A stretch of 64,000 nucleotides of DNA from Paenibacillus tepidiphilus (GTDB lineage: Bacteria > Bacillota > Bacilli > Paenibacillales > Paenibacillaceae): positions 29,181 to 93,180 of the forward strand of contig NZ_VWRQ01000026.1 in NCBI RefSeq assembly GCF_008635795.1, written 5' to 3'. Position numbers and translations under genes: made by a program. Numbering within the stretch: the first letter of the stretch is position 1; each line of letters starts with the position of its first letter. The notes beneath the pieces were generated by a model. It did no database searches, had not been told where the DNA came from, and saw only the letters and a list, made by a program, of their open reading frames with translations. Below, in pieces: positions 37,601-45,134 of the stretch.

Positions 37601-40600
37601 TACCAGACGGTCGCCTTCAAATGATTGAATTGCCGGCCGGGGATGATCCGGAACCAGGTTTAATACCGGCAGCTCCCCGGACAGCTTGTCCAGCCAATAA
37701 GCCTCCTGCTTACACATCTCCTCCGTTCCCTCGCGTTGTTCCAGCCACACAGCATAATCCTTGTATTGTAATGGCTGCTTGCCGTCATTATCGTTATCAT
37801 CCCTGCCAGCTACCCCGCTGACCTCACCGTGACCTTCCGGAACCGCCTTCCCGTTCGCAGTGCCGTAGCTGTCCGGATTTACTTGTCCGCTACCTAAATC
37901 GTCATGACCGTATTCTTCCCTGCTTCTGAGCAAGACCGTTCCGACAGACTCAGGAAGGCCGGATGCGGCTATGCCGCTGACCGGCTGTTCTTCCGCCGCA
38001 GCGATGTTCCCAGTGTCTCCGGCGTAACCATACAACTCGGCCAGCTCTCGAAGAAGAATCTCTGTAGACACCCCATCAGTAATGATATGGTGGGCATCCA
38101 GCACCAGTATCACGCCGCCTTGTGCCAGCTCGACTATTCCTGCCCGCAGCAGCGGCGCCTGCCCCAGATCAAACGGGCGGATGAGCGACTTCACTTCTTC
38201 ACGGGCCTCAGTCTCGTCGTCAGCACATTTGCACTCCAGCGGAATGTATACCGTGTCTGCTACATGTTGCCGGAGCTTACCGTCCCTCATGTGAAATGAT
38301 GTCCGCAGGCTGCCATGGCGCTGCGCCAATGCATTCAGTGTGCGTTCCAGCCGCTCCGGCTCCAGCTTCCCTTCGCTACGCAGCACCAGCGGCACATTGT
38401 ATCCGATGCCCCCCGGCATCATCTGACTGAGCACATACATCCGTTTCTGGCTGGCTGTAGCGGGATAGTCGCCGTCCAGGGACTCCACTCTCGGAATCAT
38501 GCAGTTCTTAACCGCTCGTTCCGGAGAAGCCGCCGCGATTCTTTCGGCCAGAAGCCGGATCGTCGGGGCGGCGAACAGCTCCTGCAGTGTAAGCTCCACG
38601 CCCATCCGTTCCTGAATGCGTGACAGCAGCACCATCGCCCGCAGCGAGTGACCGCCGCATTCGAAGAAGTGGTCGTCCGCCAGCACTGTCTCCCGGTGCA
38701 GCACCTCGCTCCAAATGGCGGCGAGTGCAGCTTCCGTCTCCCCTTCGGGGGCCCGGGCGCCTGTGACTTCCGCCGGCTCCTCGGGCGGGTCCGGCAAGCG
38801 ACGCCGGTCCACCTTGCCGTTGCCGGTCACCGGCAGCTTCTCCAGCCGGACGAACCTGGACGGCAGCATGTACCCCGGCAGCCGCCGGGACAGATCGTTT
38901 CGGAGCTGTTCCAGCTCGGATTCGCCGCAAACAACATACGCGCACAGATACTTGCTTCCGCCCGGGTCCTCCCGGACCGTTATGGCCGCTTCCACTACCC
39001 CCTGCTGCCCTTGCAGCAGCGTCTCGACCTCACCCGGCTCTACGCGGTAGCCGCGGATCTTCACCTGCTGGTCCAGCCGGCCGAGGAACAGCAGCTCACC
39101 GCCGGGCAGCCATTTCGCCCGGTCTCCGGTCTTGTACATCCGCTGCCCCGGCCGGAACGGGTCGGCGGTGAACCGCTCGGCCGTCAGCTCCGGCCGGTTC
39201 AAGTATCCGGCGGCCAGTCCGTCGCCGCCGACGACCAGCTCGCCGGGCACGCCGACCGGCTGAAGCTGGCCACGGCTGCTGAGCACATAAGCCGTGGAAT
39301 TCGGTACCGGACGGCCGATCGGAATGCCGCCGTCCGCCACCACCTTGCCGATCCTATGGCCGGTGGAGAAGGTGGTATTCTCTGTGGGACCATACATGTT
39401 CCACAGCTCCAGGTCCGGGCAGGCCTCCCGGACGAGCCGGACCTGCCGCGGAGGCAGCAGATCGCCGCCGGATAGAAGGCAGCGCAGCGGAGCGAACAGC
39501 GCCGGATCTTCCTCGGCCAGCTGCTGGAACAGTGCTGTAGTTAACCACAGCAGCGTAATTCTCTGCTCGCGGAGAAACTCACCGAGCTTCTTGCTGTGCA
39601 GCAGAATGTCGTTGCCTGCCAGTACCAGCGGTAATCCGTTCAGCAGCGCCGCCCAGATCTCATATGTCACTGCATCGAAGCCCGGCGAGCCGGTGAGCAG
39701 AATCCTGTCGTCCGGTGCAAGCTTAAGGACGCCGCCTTCGTGGACCAGCCGCACCACATTGCGGTGCGTCACCATGACCCCCTTCGGCGTGCCGGTGGAG
39801 CCGGAGGTGTACATGACATAGGCCAGCGAATCGCCACCGGAAGGCCGGAGGGTATTGTCAGTCTTGCCCGTTACGTCTTCTCCACCGGTTACATCAGTGT
39901 TGTCAATTACGCCAGCCCTTCCGGTTCCATCAGCCTCTTCAATTACGCCAGCCCCACCAGTTCCATCAGTCTCACCAACTAGGTCAGCCCCACCGATTAC
40001 ATCAGTCTTACTATTTACGCCTCCTCTACCGGTTCCATATGTCTGCCCGGCGCCAACGCCCGCCGCTGCTCCAAGCTCGGCCGCCGACAACGTTAGACTC
40101 GGCAGCGGGCAATCCGCAGGAGCTTCATGGTCTTCCTGTACCAGGAGCAGGCGGGCTCCGCTGTCCTCCAGCATGAAGCGGCTGCGCTCCGGCGGATAGG
40201 CCGGGTCCAGCGGCAGGTAAGCAGCCCCGGCTTGCAGGACCGCGAGCATCGCGATGATCAGCTCGGGTGACCGTCCGGCCAATATGCCGACAATGCTGCC
40301 GGCCTCTACGCCAGCTTGTCTCAGGCGGCGGGCCAGCGCTGCGGATTGCCCGTTAAGCTCCCGATAGCTCCAGATCTGCTCTCCGGAGAGCAGCGCTACC
40401 CGCTCCGGTGTCCGGTCAGCCTGCGCATGAAATAGCTCATGAACCCCTGCGTCCCGGGGATAAGGGGCCTCTGTCTCATTGAACGTATAGATCAGTTCAT
40501 TCCGCTCCGCCGGGTCAAGCAGTGTTAAATCCGATATGGCAGCGGACGGATCAGCGGCAACCTGGCGCAAGAGATTCACATACATGGACAAGAAACCCTG

Positions 40601-41887
40601 GACAGTCTCCTCCTTGAACAGGCCTGTATGGTACTCGGCCCAGAGGTGAGTCTTCCCGTCCTGCTGGCGGACATCGAGCAGCAGATCCGTCTGCGTTGCA
40701 TTCGCATCCGATTCCAGATGTCGTTCCTGCAGACCTGCGAACGGCTCCGTCTCTGCCCCGGCCGAGACCATATTGAACATGGTGCGGAACAGCGGAATCC
40801 GCTGAAGCTCACGCTCCGGATTCAAGGCCCGGACCAATCGTTCAAACGGATAATCCTGCATGTAATACGCATGGTCCACTTGCTCATGAACCTGCTTAAG
40901 CAGCCCGGTGAAGCTGCTATTGTCGTCGAAGCGGAGCCGCACGGCAACGGTATTCACGAAGAAGCCCGCAAGCTGGTTGTACTCGGGTCCGTAGTGCCGC
41001 CCGTTGAACACGGTGCCGACTACGATATCCTGTTCACCGGTTAGTTTATGAAGCAAAGCATAGAACAGCGCCATCAGCCCGGAGAACAGCATGGTCCGGT
41101 TCATCATGCAGTGAATCCGCAGCTGCTTCACCAGCTCCTCCGGAAGCTCCAGCGAGGTGAGCGCCCCTTGGAAGCTAAGCTCAGATGACGGCGGTGCATC
41201 TGCGGGCAGATCCAGAAACGGTACCTCATCCTTTAATTCCCCAAGCCAGTAGGCTTCCTGTTCGTGTGTCCGCTCTTCGTCAAATGTCTCTCTCTGCCAC
41301 CTGGCATAGCTGCCGTAGCTGAAGGCGACATCCGGAAGCCCATGAGCTGTCCCCTGAACCCGGGCGCTATACATCCGCTTCAGATCCCGCCACAGAATCT
41401 GGATGCTTGTGCCGTCGGCTATGATATGGTGCAGCTTGAGCAGAAGGATGCTTTCTGTCTCTGTGGCCAGGACCAGCACTGCCTGAAAGAGCAGGTCTAT
41501 GCCGTCCAGGCGGATAGGAAGATACCATAAATCCTGAAGCAGCCGGCCGATGGCCTGCTCCCGCGGCTCCTCCGGCATGCTTCTGAAATCCGCCACCCGG
41601 AACAGCGCTCCGGGATCGCGTGTAAACGACTGGTACGGGGAGTCTCCCTGCCAGCCAATTACGCTTCGCAGCACGTCATGCCGCATAGCCAGCTCCCGGA
41701 CCGCCTCACGCATCGCAGCGGTGTCGATATTGCCTTGCAGCTTCAGGGAGGATACCAGATTCCAGACCGAGCTGTCCGGAACCATTCCGGACATGAAATA
41801 CAAGCGCTCCTGCTGATAGGATAAGGGATGAACCTCCTCCTGCCCGGCAGGCAGCAACGGCGGATAAGTCCTTAACGGATTACCCAT
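31655..41887 (-). CDS. Trimodular NRPS, C-A-T-C-A-T-C-A-T
   Basis: 3410 residues. C1 (about 15-450, HHIIADG near 155), A1 (470-1030), T1 (Ser about 1081 in GGHSL), C2 (HHIITDG near 1265), A2 (1610-2180), T2 (Ser about 2228), C3 (HHIITDG near 2412), A3 (2755-3300), T3 (Ser about 3361 in YGANS). No epimerization or thioesterase domain. By-eye specificity lines are DAYWLGMTFK for A1 and A2, close to Val codes, and DVTNFAIIYK for A3, unassigned. C2 and C3 hold extra low-complexity stretches, and A1/A2 contain hexapeptide repeats. ATG 41887 has AAGGAG 9 bases upstream; a TTG at 41896 is in frame. It probably adds residues 2-4 of a short peptide. Confidence 0.95.
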   Translation of the reverse strand: MGNPLRTYPPLLPAGQEEVHPLSYQQERLYFMSGMVPDSSVWNLVSSLKLQGNIDTAAMREAVRELAMRHDVLRSVIGWQGDSPYQSFTRDPGALFRVADFRSMPEEPREQAIGRLLQDLWYLPIRLDGIDLLFQAVLVLATETESILLLKLHHIIADGTSIQILWRDLKRMYSARVQGTAHGLPDVAFSYGSYARWQRETFDEERTHEQEAYWLGELKDEVPFLDLPADAPPSSELSFQGALTSLELPEELVKQLRIHCMMNRTMLFSGLMALFYALLHKLTGEQDIVVGTVFNGRHYGPEYNQLAGFFVNTVAVRLRFDDNSSFTGLLKQVHEQVDHAYYMQDYPFERLVRALNPERELQRIPLFRTMFNMVSAGAETEPFAGLQERHLESDANATQTDLLLDVRQQDGKTHLWAEYHTGLFKEETVQGFLSMYVNLLRQVAADPSAAISDLTLLDPAERNELIYTFNETEAPYPRDAGVHELFHAQADRTPERVALLSGEQIWSYRELNGQSAALARRLRQAGVEAGSIVGILAGRSPELIIAMLAVLQAGAAYLPLDPAYPPERSRFMLEDSGARLLLVQEDHEAPADCPLPSLTLSAAELGAAAGVGAGQTYGTGRGGVNSKTDVIGGADLVGETDGTGGAGVIEEADGTGRAGVIDNTDVTGGEDVTGKTDNTLRPSGGDSLAYVMYTSGSTGTPKGVMVTHRNVVRLVHEGGVLKLAPDDRILLTGSPGFDAVTYEIWAALLNGLPLVLAGNDILLHSKKLGEFLREQRITLLWLTTALFQQLAEEDPALFAPLRCLLSGGDLLPPRQVRLVREACPDLELWNMYGPTENTTFSTGHRIGKVVADGGIPIGRPVPNSTAYVLSSRGQLQPVGVPGELVVGGDGLAAGYLNRPELTAERFTADPFRPGQRMYKTGDRAKWLPGGELLFLGRLDQQVKIRGYRVEPGEVETLLQGQQGVVEAAITVREDPGGSKYLCAYVVCGESELEQLRNDLSRRLPGYMLPSRFVRLEKLPVTGNGKVDRRRLPDPPEEPAEVTGARAPEGETEAALAAIWSEVLHRETVLADDHFFECGGHSLRAMVLLSRIQERMGVELTLQELFAAPTIRLLAERIAAASPERAVKNCMIPRVESLDGDYPATASQKRMYVLSQMMPGGIGYNVPLVLRSEGKLEPERLERTLNALAQRHGSLRTSFHMRDGKLRQHVADTVYIPLECKCADDETEAREEVKSLIRPFDLGQAPLLRAGIVELAQGGVILVLDAHHIITDGVSTEILLRELAELYGYAGDTGNIAAAEEQPVSGIAASGLPESVGTVLLRSREEYGHDDLGSGQVNPDSYGTANGKAVPEGHGEVSGVAGRDDNDNDGKQPLQYKDYAVWLEQREGTEEMCKQEAYWLDKLSGELPVLNLVPDHPRPAIQSFEGDRLVTEAGAALHERLQRLAAAEGVTLYMALLAGYFVLLSRYSGQEDILVGTPVAGRQRPELQDLVGLFVNTLVLRGRPLSGLSFREFLSQVKRETLEAYEHQDTPFEQLVERLQPVRDSSRNPLFDTMFAIQHGSEEPLRLADARFYEASFDYPVSKFDLTVTAEEGASWLRFDWEYATKLFERETVMRMSTHYLRLLDEITSHPDVPLSELEMVAPEEKLELIHTFNSTEEPYPKNKGIHEIFGEQAARTPELPALRAGAHSWSYRELKEQSAGLARRLRHAGLQPGSIVGILAERSPELIIAMLAVLQAGAAYLPLDPAYPPERTRFMLEDSGAGLLLVQDSLEAPADCPLPSLTLSAAELGSAAGVGAGQANGTGRADVTGDTDVTGGDDVTGKTDNTLRPSGGDSLAYVMYTSGSTGTPKGVMVTHRNVVRLVHGGGVLKLAPDDRILLTGSPGFDAVTYEIWAALLNGLPLVLAGNDILLHSKKLGEFLREQRITLLWLTAALFQQLAEEDPALFAPLRCLLTGGDLVPPRQVRLVREACPDLELWNMYGPTENTTFSTGHRIGKVVADGGIPIGRPVPNSTAYVLSSRGQLQPVGVPGELVVGGDGLAAGYLNRPELTAERFTADPFRPGQRMYKTGDRAKWLPGGELLFLGRLDQQVKIRGYRVEPGEVETLLQGQQGVVEAAITVREDPGGSKYLCAYVVCGESELEQLRSELSRRLPGYMLPSRFVRLEKLPVTANGKVDRRRLPDPPEEPAEVTGARAPEGETEAALAAIWSEVLHRETVLADDHFFECGGHSLRAMVLLSRIQERMGVELTLQELFAAPTIRLLAERIAAASPERAVKNCMIPRVESLDGDYPATASQKRMYVLSQMMPGGIGYNVPLVLRSASGLEPERLERTLDALARRHGSLRTSFYMRNGKLYQRIADRVHIPLEHRWADEEAEVTATVQGLIRPFDLGQAPLLRAGLVELAQGGVVLVLDAHHIITDGVSTEILLRELAELYGFAGDSGNIAAAEEQPHSGIPASGLPESVGTVLLSSREESSHDDFGSGQVNPDSYGTANGKPVPEGLGRVGGIVGKDDIDNGSGQSLQYQDYAVWQEGREGTEELRKQEAYWLDKLSGELPVLNLIPDYPRPAFQSFEGDRLVSEADAGLSERLRQLAAGEEATLYMTLLAAYYVLLFKYSGQEDILVGTPAAGRRQTEVQEMVGLFVNTLVLRGRLRPDLSFREWLGEVKQEMLEALEHQDTPFERLTELLQPVRDPSRNPLFDTLFALQHRSDEPLKLGDATFHECSFDYPVSKFDLTLTAEVGESSLRLEWEYATRLYKRETVKRMSAHYLHLLEQITANPYVALAELELATADETEALLYQFNDTGEAYPMDKGIYELFRERAEAMPERTALLFRDNAMTYGELNAACIRAASRLMERGIGPGCIVAVAADRSMEMVIGIYSVLAAGAAYLPVDPGTPPERLRYLLEDSGSRHLLLERPMGTLPAQLELEQHLISELASEAGAEAEADESGNAAVRSLPSRTAEELAYVLYTSGSTGKPKGVLIEQRSLLNTLLYLQRVYPLTSGDTYLLKTAFTFDVSATELFGWFFEGGRLAILEPGLEKEPDGVMDAVRRYAVTHLNFSPSMLDVFLQVAARRNMNTWQETLKYVFAAGEALKPHVAKRFYEALPCVRLENIYGPTEITIYATAYSVPDSAELAVVPIGRPIANMKACILDSGQRLCPPGVPGELCLSGAGLAKGYLNRPELTAERFVAHPFHEHERMYRTGDQARWSPDGVIEYLGRIDQQVKIRGFRIEPGEIEHTLLEHPNVINAVVTAKPGASGLSRLIAYLVLANEGEDEDWSGFCRQWLPGYMIPEAFVTLGEIPLNASGKTDTGRLPDADVPGGREVRLPRTPEELKLVRLLEELLDTGQLGLEDNLFDYGANSIVFVQLAMLLEEEYQAVIPILELMGAPTAAAILGRLEPCSLLVKEELPL
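34956..36463 (-). repeat. Module duplication, copy in module 2
   Basis: This tract (A2 core through T2 into the start of C3) is nearly identical at DNA level to 38397-39904 with a constant offset of 3441 bp. Only scattered substitutions are seen, for example NGK context Ala versus Gly. Outside the tract identity falls clearly. It points to recent duplication or gene conversion between modules. Confidence 0.9.
36410..36499 (-). repeat. 18-bp minisatellite in A2, five units
   Basis: Five degenerate 18-bp units encode the hexapeptides GQANGT, GRADVT, GDTDVT, GGDDVT and GKTDNT, just before the A3 core motif YTSGSTG. The frame is kept because each unit is six codons. Confidence 0.85.
37770..38030 (-). 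other. Low-complexity insertion in condensation domain C2
   Basis: About 80 residues rich in Gly, Asp, Asn, Ser and Glu separate the HHIITDG helix from the QYKDYAVW motif, where ordinary C domains have about 10-15 residues. A matching insertion (VNPDSYGTANGK shared) occupies 34325-34590 in C3 but is absent from C1 and from the other NRPS. Confidence 0.7.
38397..39904 (-). repeat. Module duplication, copy in module 1
   Basis: Partner of 34956-36463, covering the A1 core, T1 and the start of C2. The two predicted A-domain specificity lines are identical as a result. Confidence 0.9.
39851..40048 (-). repeat. 18-bp minisatellite in A1, eleven units
   Basis: Eleven degenerate 18-bp units encode hexapeptides such as GGEDVT, DNTDVT, GRAGVI, EEADGT, GGAGVI, GETDGT and GQTYGT, at the same place in A1 as the five-unit array in A2. 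The arrays differ by exactly six units (108 bp). Confidence 0.88.
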
Positions 41888-41924
41888 AGCACCCAACTCC
41901 TTCCTTCGCTTAATCCTTAGCCGC

Positions 41925-44900
41925 CTATACCGCCGAGGCCTGAACCAGCGGTTCGATCATCCGGGCCAGGTCGGACAGTACCGGAAGATCGAAGAAATCC
42001 AGCAGCGATACACTGATTCCGAAGGCTTCCTCGATCTCGGTGACAAACCGGATGGTAAGCAGCGAATTGCCGCCCAGATTGAAAAAATTGTCGTTTATGC
42101 TGATCCCCTGTAAATGCAGAACCTCTTCGGTGATCTCGATCAGCTTCTGCTCCACATAAGTAAGCACACGGTCGTTGCCGGTGCCTTCAGCAAGCCCGGC
42201 TGCCGGAGCGGGAAGTGAACGGTAATCCACCTTGCCGTTCGTGTTCAGGGGGATGGCGTCCAGAATGACATAGGCGCCCGGAATCATGTATGCCGGCAGC
42301 CACTGTGCCAGGAATTCCTGCCATTGCCCTTCCTGTCCCTGCTCCGCCAATACCATGTAAGCTACCAGACGCTGCTGGCCCGCTTCGTCCTCCCTGACTT
42401 GAACGACTGCACGCCGGACAGCGGGATGCTTGAGCAGGGTATGCTCGACTTCGCCGGGCTCGATCCGGAACCCGCGCACCTTAACCTGCTGATCCATCCG
42501 GCCCAGGTATTCCAGCGTGCCGTCTTCCCGCCAGCGGGCCAGGTCGCCGGTCCGGTACAGCCGCTCACCCGGAACAAAGGGATCATTCATAAATTTCTCC
42601 TGCGTCAGTCCGGGCTGGTTCAGGTACCCCCGCCCCACACCAAGACCGGCCAGACAGAGCTCGCCCGGGATGCCGGGAGGGAGCAGCTGCAGCTGTGAAT
42701 CCGTAATATAGACCCGCATATTGGATACCGGTCTGCCTATCGGTACAGCGGCTTCAGCGTCCTGCGGTCCGGCGGAGTGAATGACCGCGTAAATGGCGGT
42801 TTCCGTCGGCCCGTACATATTTTCCAGACGCGTCCCGTGCACTCTGTCGAAGAAACGCTTGACCACATAAGGCTTAAGCGCCTCGCCAACAGAGAACACT
42901 ACCTTCACGCCATCCCACTCGGCGGCGTCCCGTTTCTCTGTAGCTTCAAGGAAGGTACCCAGCATGGACGGCGAGAAGTTCACATGTGTTACATGATGAT
43001 CCACTATGGCATCCATGATGCCCTGCGGGTCTTTCTCCAGTCCCGGCTCCAGAATAACCAGCCTGCCTCCGTCGTGGAACCAGCCAAACAGCTCGGCAAT
43101 CGAGACATCGAAGGTATATGCAGTTTTGAATAGATGAGCATCTCCGCCCAGCAGAGGATAGCTCCGCTGCAAATGAGTCAATGTATTGACGATAGAGCGG
43201 TGCTCCAGCATGACCCCTTTCGGTGTGCCGGTCGAACCCGAAGTATAAATGCAATAGGCCAGATCTGATGAACTATTGATGTTGTCATTGGCGTATGGCC
43301 CTTCTTCGTATACCGAAAGATCGGCAATCGGTATGATCTTCGCGGGCCCGGCCGCGATATCGCCGAATTCCGGCTTTTGGACCAGTGCATGGACGGCACC
43401 GCTGTCCGCGAGAATGTAGCGCACTCTCTCCCGGGGAGTTGCCGGGTCAATCGGCAGCACGGTTCCACCTGCCTGAAGGATCGCATAGATGCCAACCACC
43501 GTCTCGATGCAGCGTTCACCGATCACGGCAACCATACTTTCCCTTCCCACACCGTTCATGCGTAAGAAGGAGGCCAAGCGTCCGGCAGCGGCGTTCAATT
43601 CTCCATAGGTCATTGACGTTCCCTTGAACTGAAGTGCAGTTTGTTCCGGTCTCACGGCGGCACTGGATGCAAATAACTGATGCAGGCACAGGTCATCATG
43701 CGCTGCTTCTGTATTGTTGAAGGCGTGCAGGATCATCCGCTTGTCCCGTTCACTGGCCAGACTCAGCTCTTGAAGCTGAATATCCGGGCGTTCGGCGATT
43801 TGTTCCAGCAGCAGTACATACATTTCGAGTAAATGCCGGACGGTCGATTCACGGAACAAATCGGTGTTGTATTCCGCATACAGCATCGTTCTCGATTCGT
43901 CTTCACGCACATCGAAGAGCAGGTCCGTCTGCGCTGCTTCTCCTTCTGTAGCCACCGCTTCCTCGGACAATCCCGTAAATTCCCATTCCTCCCGGCGCTT
44001 GGTGACCATATTGAACATGGCACGGTATAGAGGGCCTCCCGCTCCGCTTCGTTCCGGATTCAGTGCCTGGATCAGCCGTTCAAACGGATAATCCTGCATG
44101 TCGTACGCTTCGTTGACCTTCTGCTGCACCGCTCCCAGCAGCTCCATGAAGGTCATACCTTCCGTTACTTGCTGGCGGATAGCTACCGTATTCACGAAGA
44201 AGCCGGCCATCTGGGCCAATTCCTTACTGTAATGCCTGCCGTTAAAGACCGTGCCGACGATGATATCCTCCTGGCGGGTGCACTTATGCAGCAGCGCCTG
44301 GTAGACGGCCAGCAGGCCGGAGAACGGGATGGCCTGATTCTTCATACAGATGCCTGCCAGACGCTTGAGCAGCGGCTCCGGCAGCTCAAGCCCCGTTACG
44401 GCTCCTCTGAAGCTGGTCTGGGAAGGGGCCGGATAATCGCAGGGAAGATCCAATATCGGCAGGTCACCGCCGAAGGAGTTCTTCCAGTAGCGTTCTTGCT
44501 CCAGTGTATTCCCGTCATTGAACGCTTCACGCTGCCAACGGGCGTAATCTCCATAGTCCAGCTTCAGCTCCGGGAGCTCGCGAACCATGCCATCCGCCAA
44601 GGTGTTATAGAATACCTTCAGGTCCCGCCACAAAATCTGAAAGGTGGTGGCATCGGAGATGATGTGATGGAGCTTGAGGATCAGGTAATATTCCTCTTCC
44701 CCGGTCTGAACGAGCCTTGCCTGAAACAGCGCATCCTTCTTATCCGGACGGATCGGCAGACGCCACTCCTCCTTCAGCATCCGGTCAACAGCCTCACCCT
44801 TAGGTTCTTCAGGAGATGCATCCAGCACGCTGACCGTTAACCGGCCGCCGCGCTCATCCCTGAAGCTCTGGAACAGCTCCTTATCTTCCCAATGAACGGC

Positions 44901-45134
44901 ACTGCGCAGCGCGGCGTGGCGCTTCACCAGCATCTTCACGGCCCCCTGCAGCGCCGGTAAGTCCAGTTGCCCGGTTAACCGGCGAACACTCACGCGGTTC
45001 CACAGCGGACTGTCTTCGAGCAGACGGGACAAATAATAGAGCCGTTCCTGCTGAAACGACAGCGGTGCTGTCAAGCCTTGCTCCGAGACGGCTGGTATCG
45101 TATATTTCCGTTTTTGCTTTGTCATCGAACCCAT
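41925..45134 (-). CDS. Single-module NRPS, C-A-T
   Basis: 1069 residues. An N-terminal condensation domain (about 20-450) has HHIISDA near residue 155, an Ala in place of the usual Gly. The adenylation domain (about 480-970) shows YTSGSTGTPKG, YGPTETAIY and NGKVDYRSL. A carrier domain carries Ser1024 in LGGNSL. The by-eye specificity line is DVANFVMIYK, not matched to a substrate I know but clearly related to A3 of the large NRPS. The N-terminal C domain implies it accepts a group from the free carrier protein, so it likely installs residue 1. The start overlaps the acyl-CoA dehydrogenase stop by 13 bp. Confidence 0.93.
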   Translation of the reverse strand: MGSMTKQKRKYTIPAVSEQGLTAPLSFQQERLYYLSRLLEDSPLWNRVSVRRLTGQLDLPALQGAVKMLVKRHAALRSAVHWEDKELFQSFRDERGGRLTVSVLDASPEEPKGEAVDRMLKEEWRLPIRPDKKDALFQARLVQTGEEEYYLILKLHHIISDATTFQILWRDLKVFYNTLADGMVRELPELKLDYGDYARWQREAFNDGNTLEQERYWKNSFGGDLPILDLPCDYPAPSQTSFRGAVTGLELPEPLLKRLAGICMKNQAIPFSGLLAVYQALLHKCTRQEDIIVGTVFNGRHYSKELAQMAGFFVNTVAIRQQVTEGMTFMELLGAVQQKVNEAYDMQDYPFERLIQALNPERSGAGGPLYRAMFNMVTKRREEWEFTGLSEEAVATEGEAAQTDLLFDVREDESRTMLYAEYNTDLFRESTVRHLLEMYVLLLEQIAERPDIQLQELSLASERDKRMILHAFNNTEAAHDDLCLHQLFASSAAVRPEQTALQFKGTSMTYGELNAAAGRLASFLRMNGVGRESMVAVIGERCIETVVGIYAILQAGGTVLPIDPATPRERVRYILADSGAVHALVQKPEFGDIAAGPAKIIPIADLSVYEEGPYANDNINSSSDLAYCIYTSGSTGTPKGVMLEHRSIVNTLTHLQRSYPLLGGDAHLFKTAYTFDVSIAELFGWFHDGGRLVILEPGLEKDPQGIMDAIVDHHVTHVNFSPSMLGTFLEATEKRDAAEWDGVKVVFSVGEALKPYVVKRFFDRVHGTRLENMYGPTETAIYAVIHSAGPQDAEAAVPIGRPVSNMRVYITDSQLQLLPPGIPGELCLAGLGVGRGYLNQPGLTQEKFMNDPFVPGERLYRTGDLARWREDGTLEYLGRMDQQVKVRGFRIEPGEVEHTLLKHPAVRRAVVQVREDEAGQQRLVAYMVLAEQGQEGQWQEFLAQWLPAYMIPGAYVILDAIPLNTNGKVDYRSLPAPAAGLAEGTGNDRVLTYVEQKLIEITEEVLHLQGISINDNFFNLGGNSLLTIRFVTEIEEAFGISVSLLDFFDLPVLSDLARMIEPLVQASAV

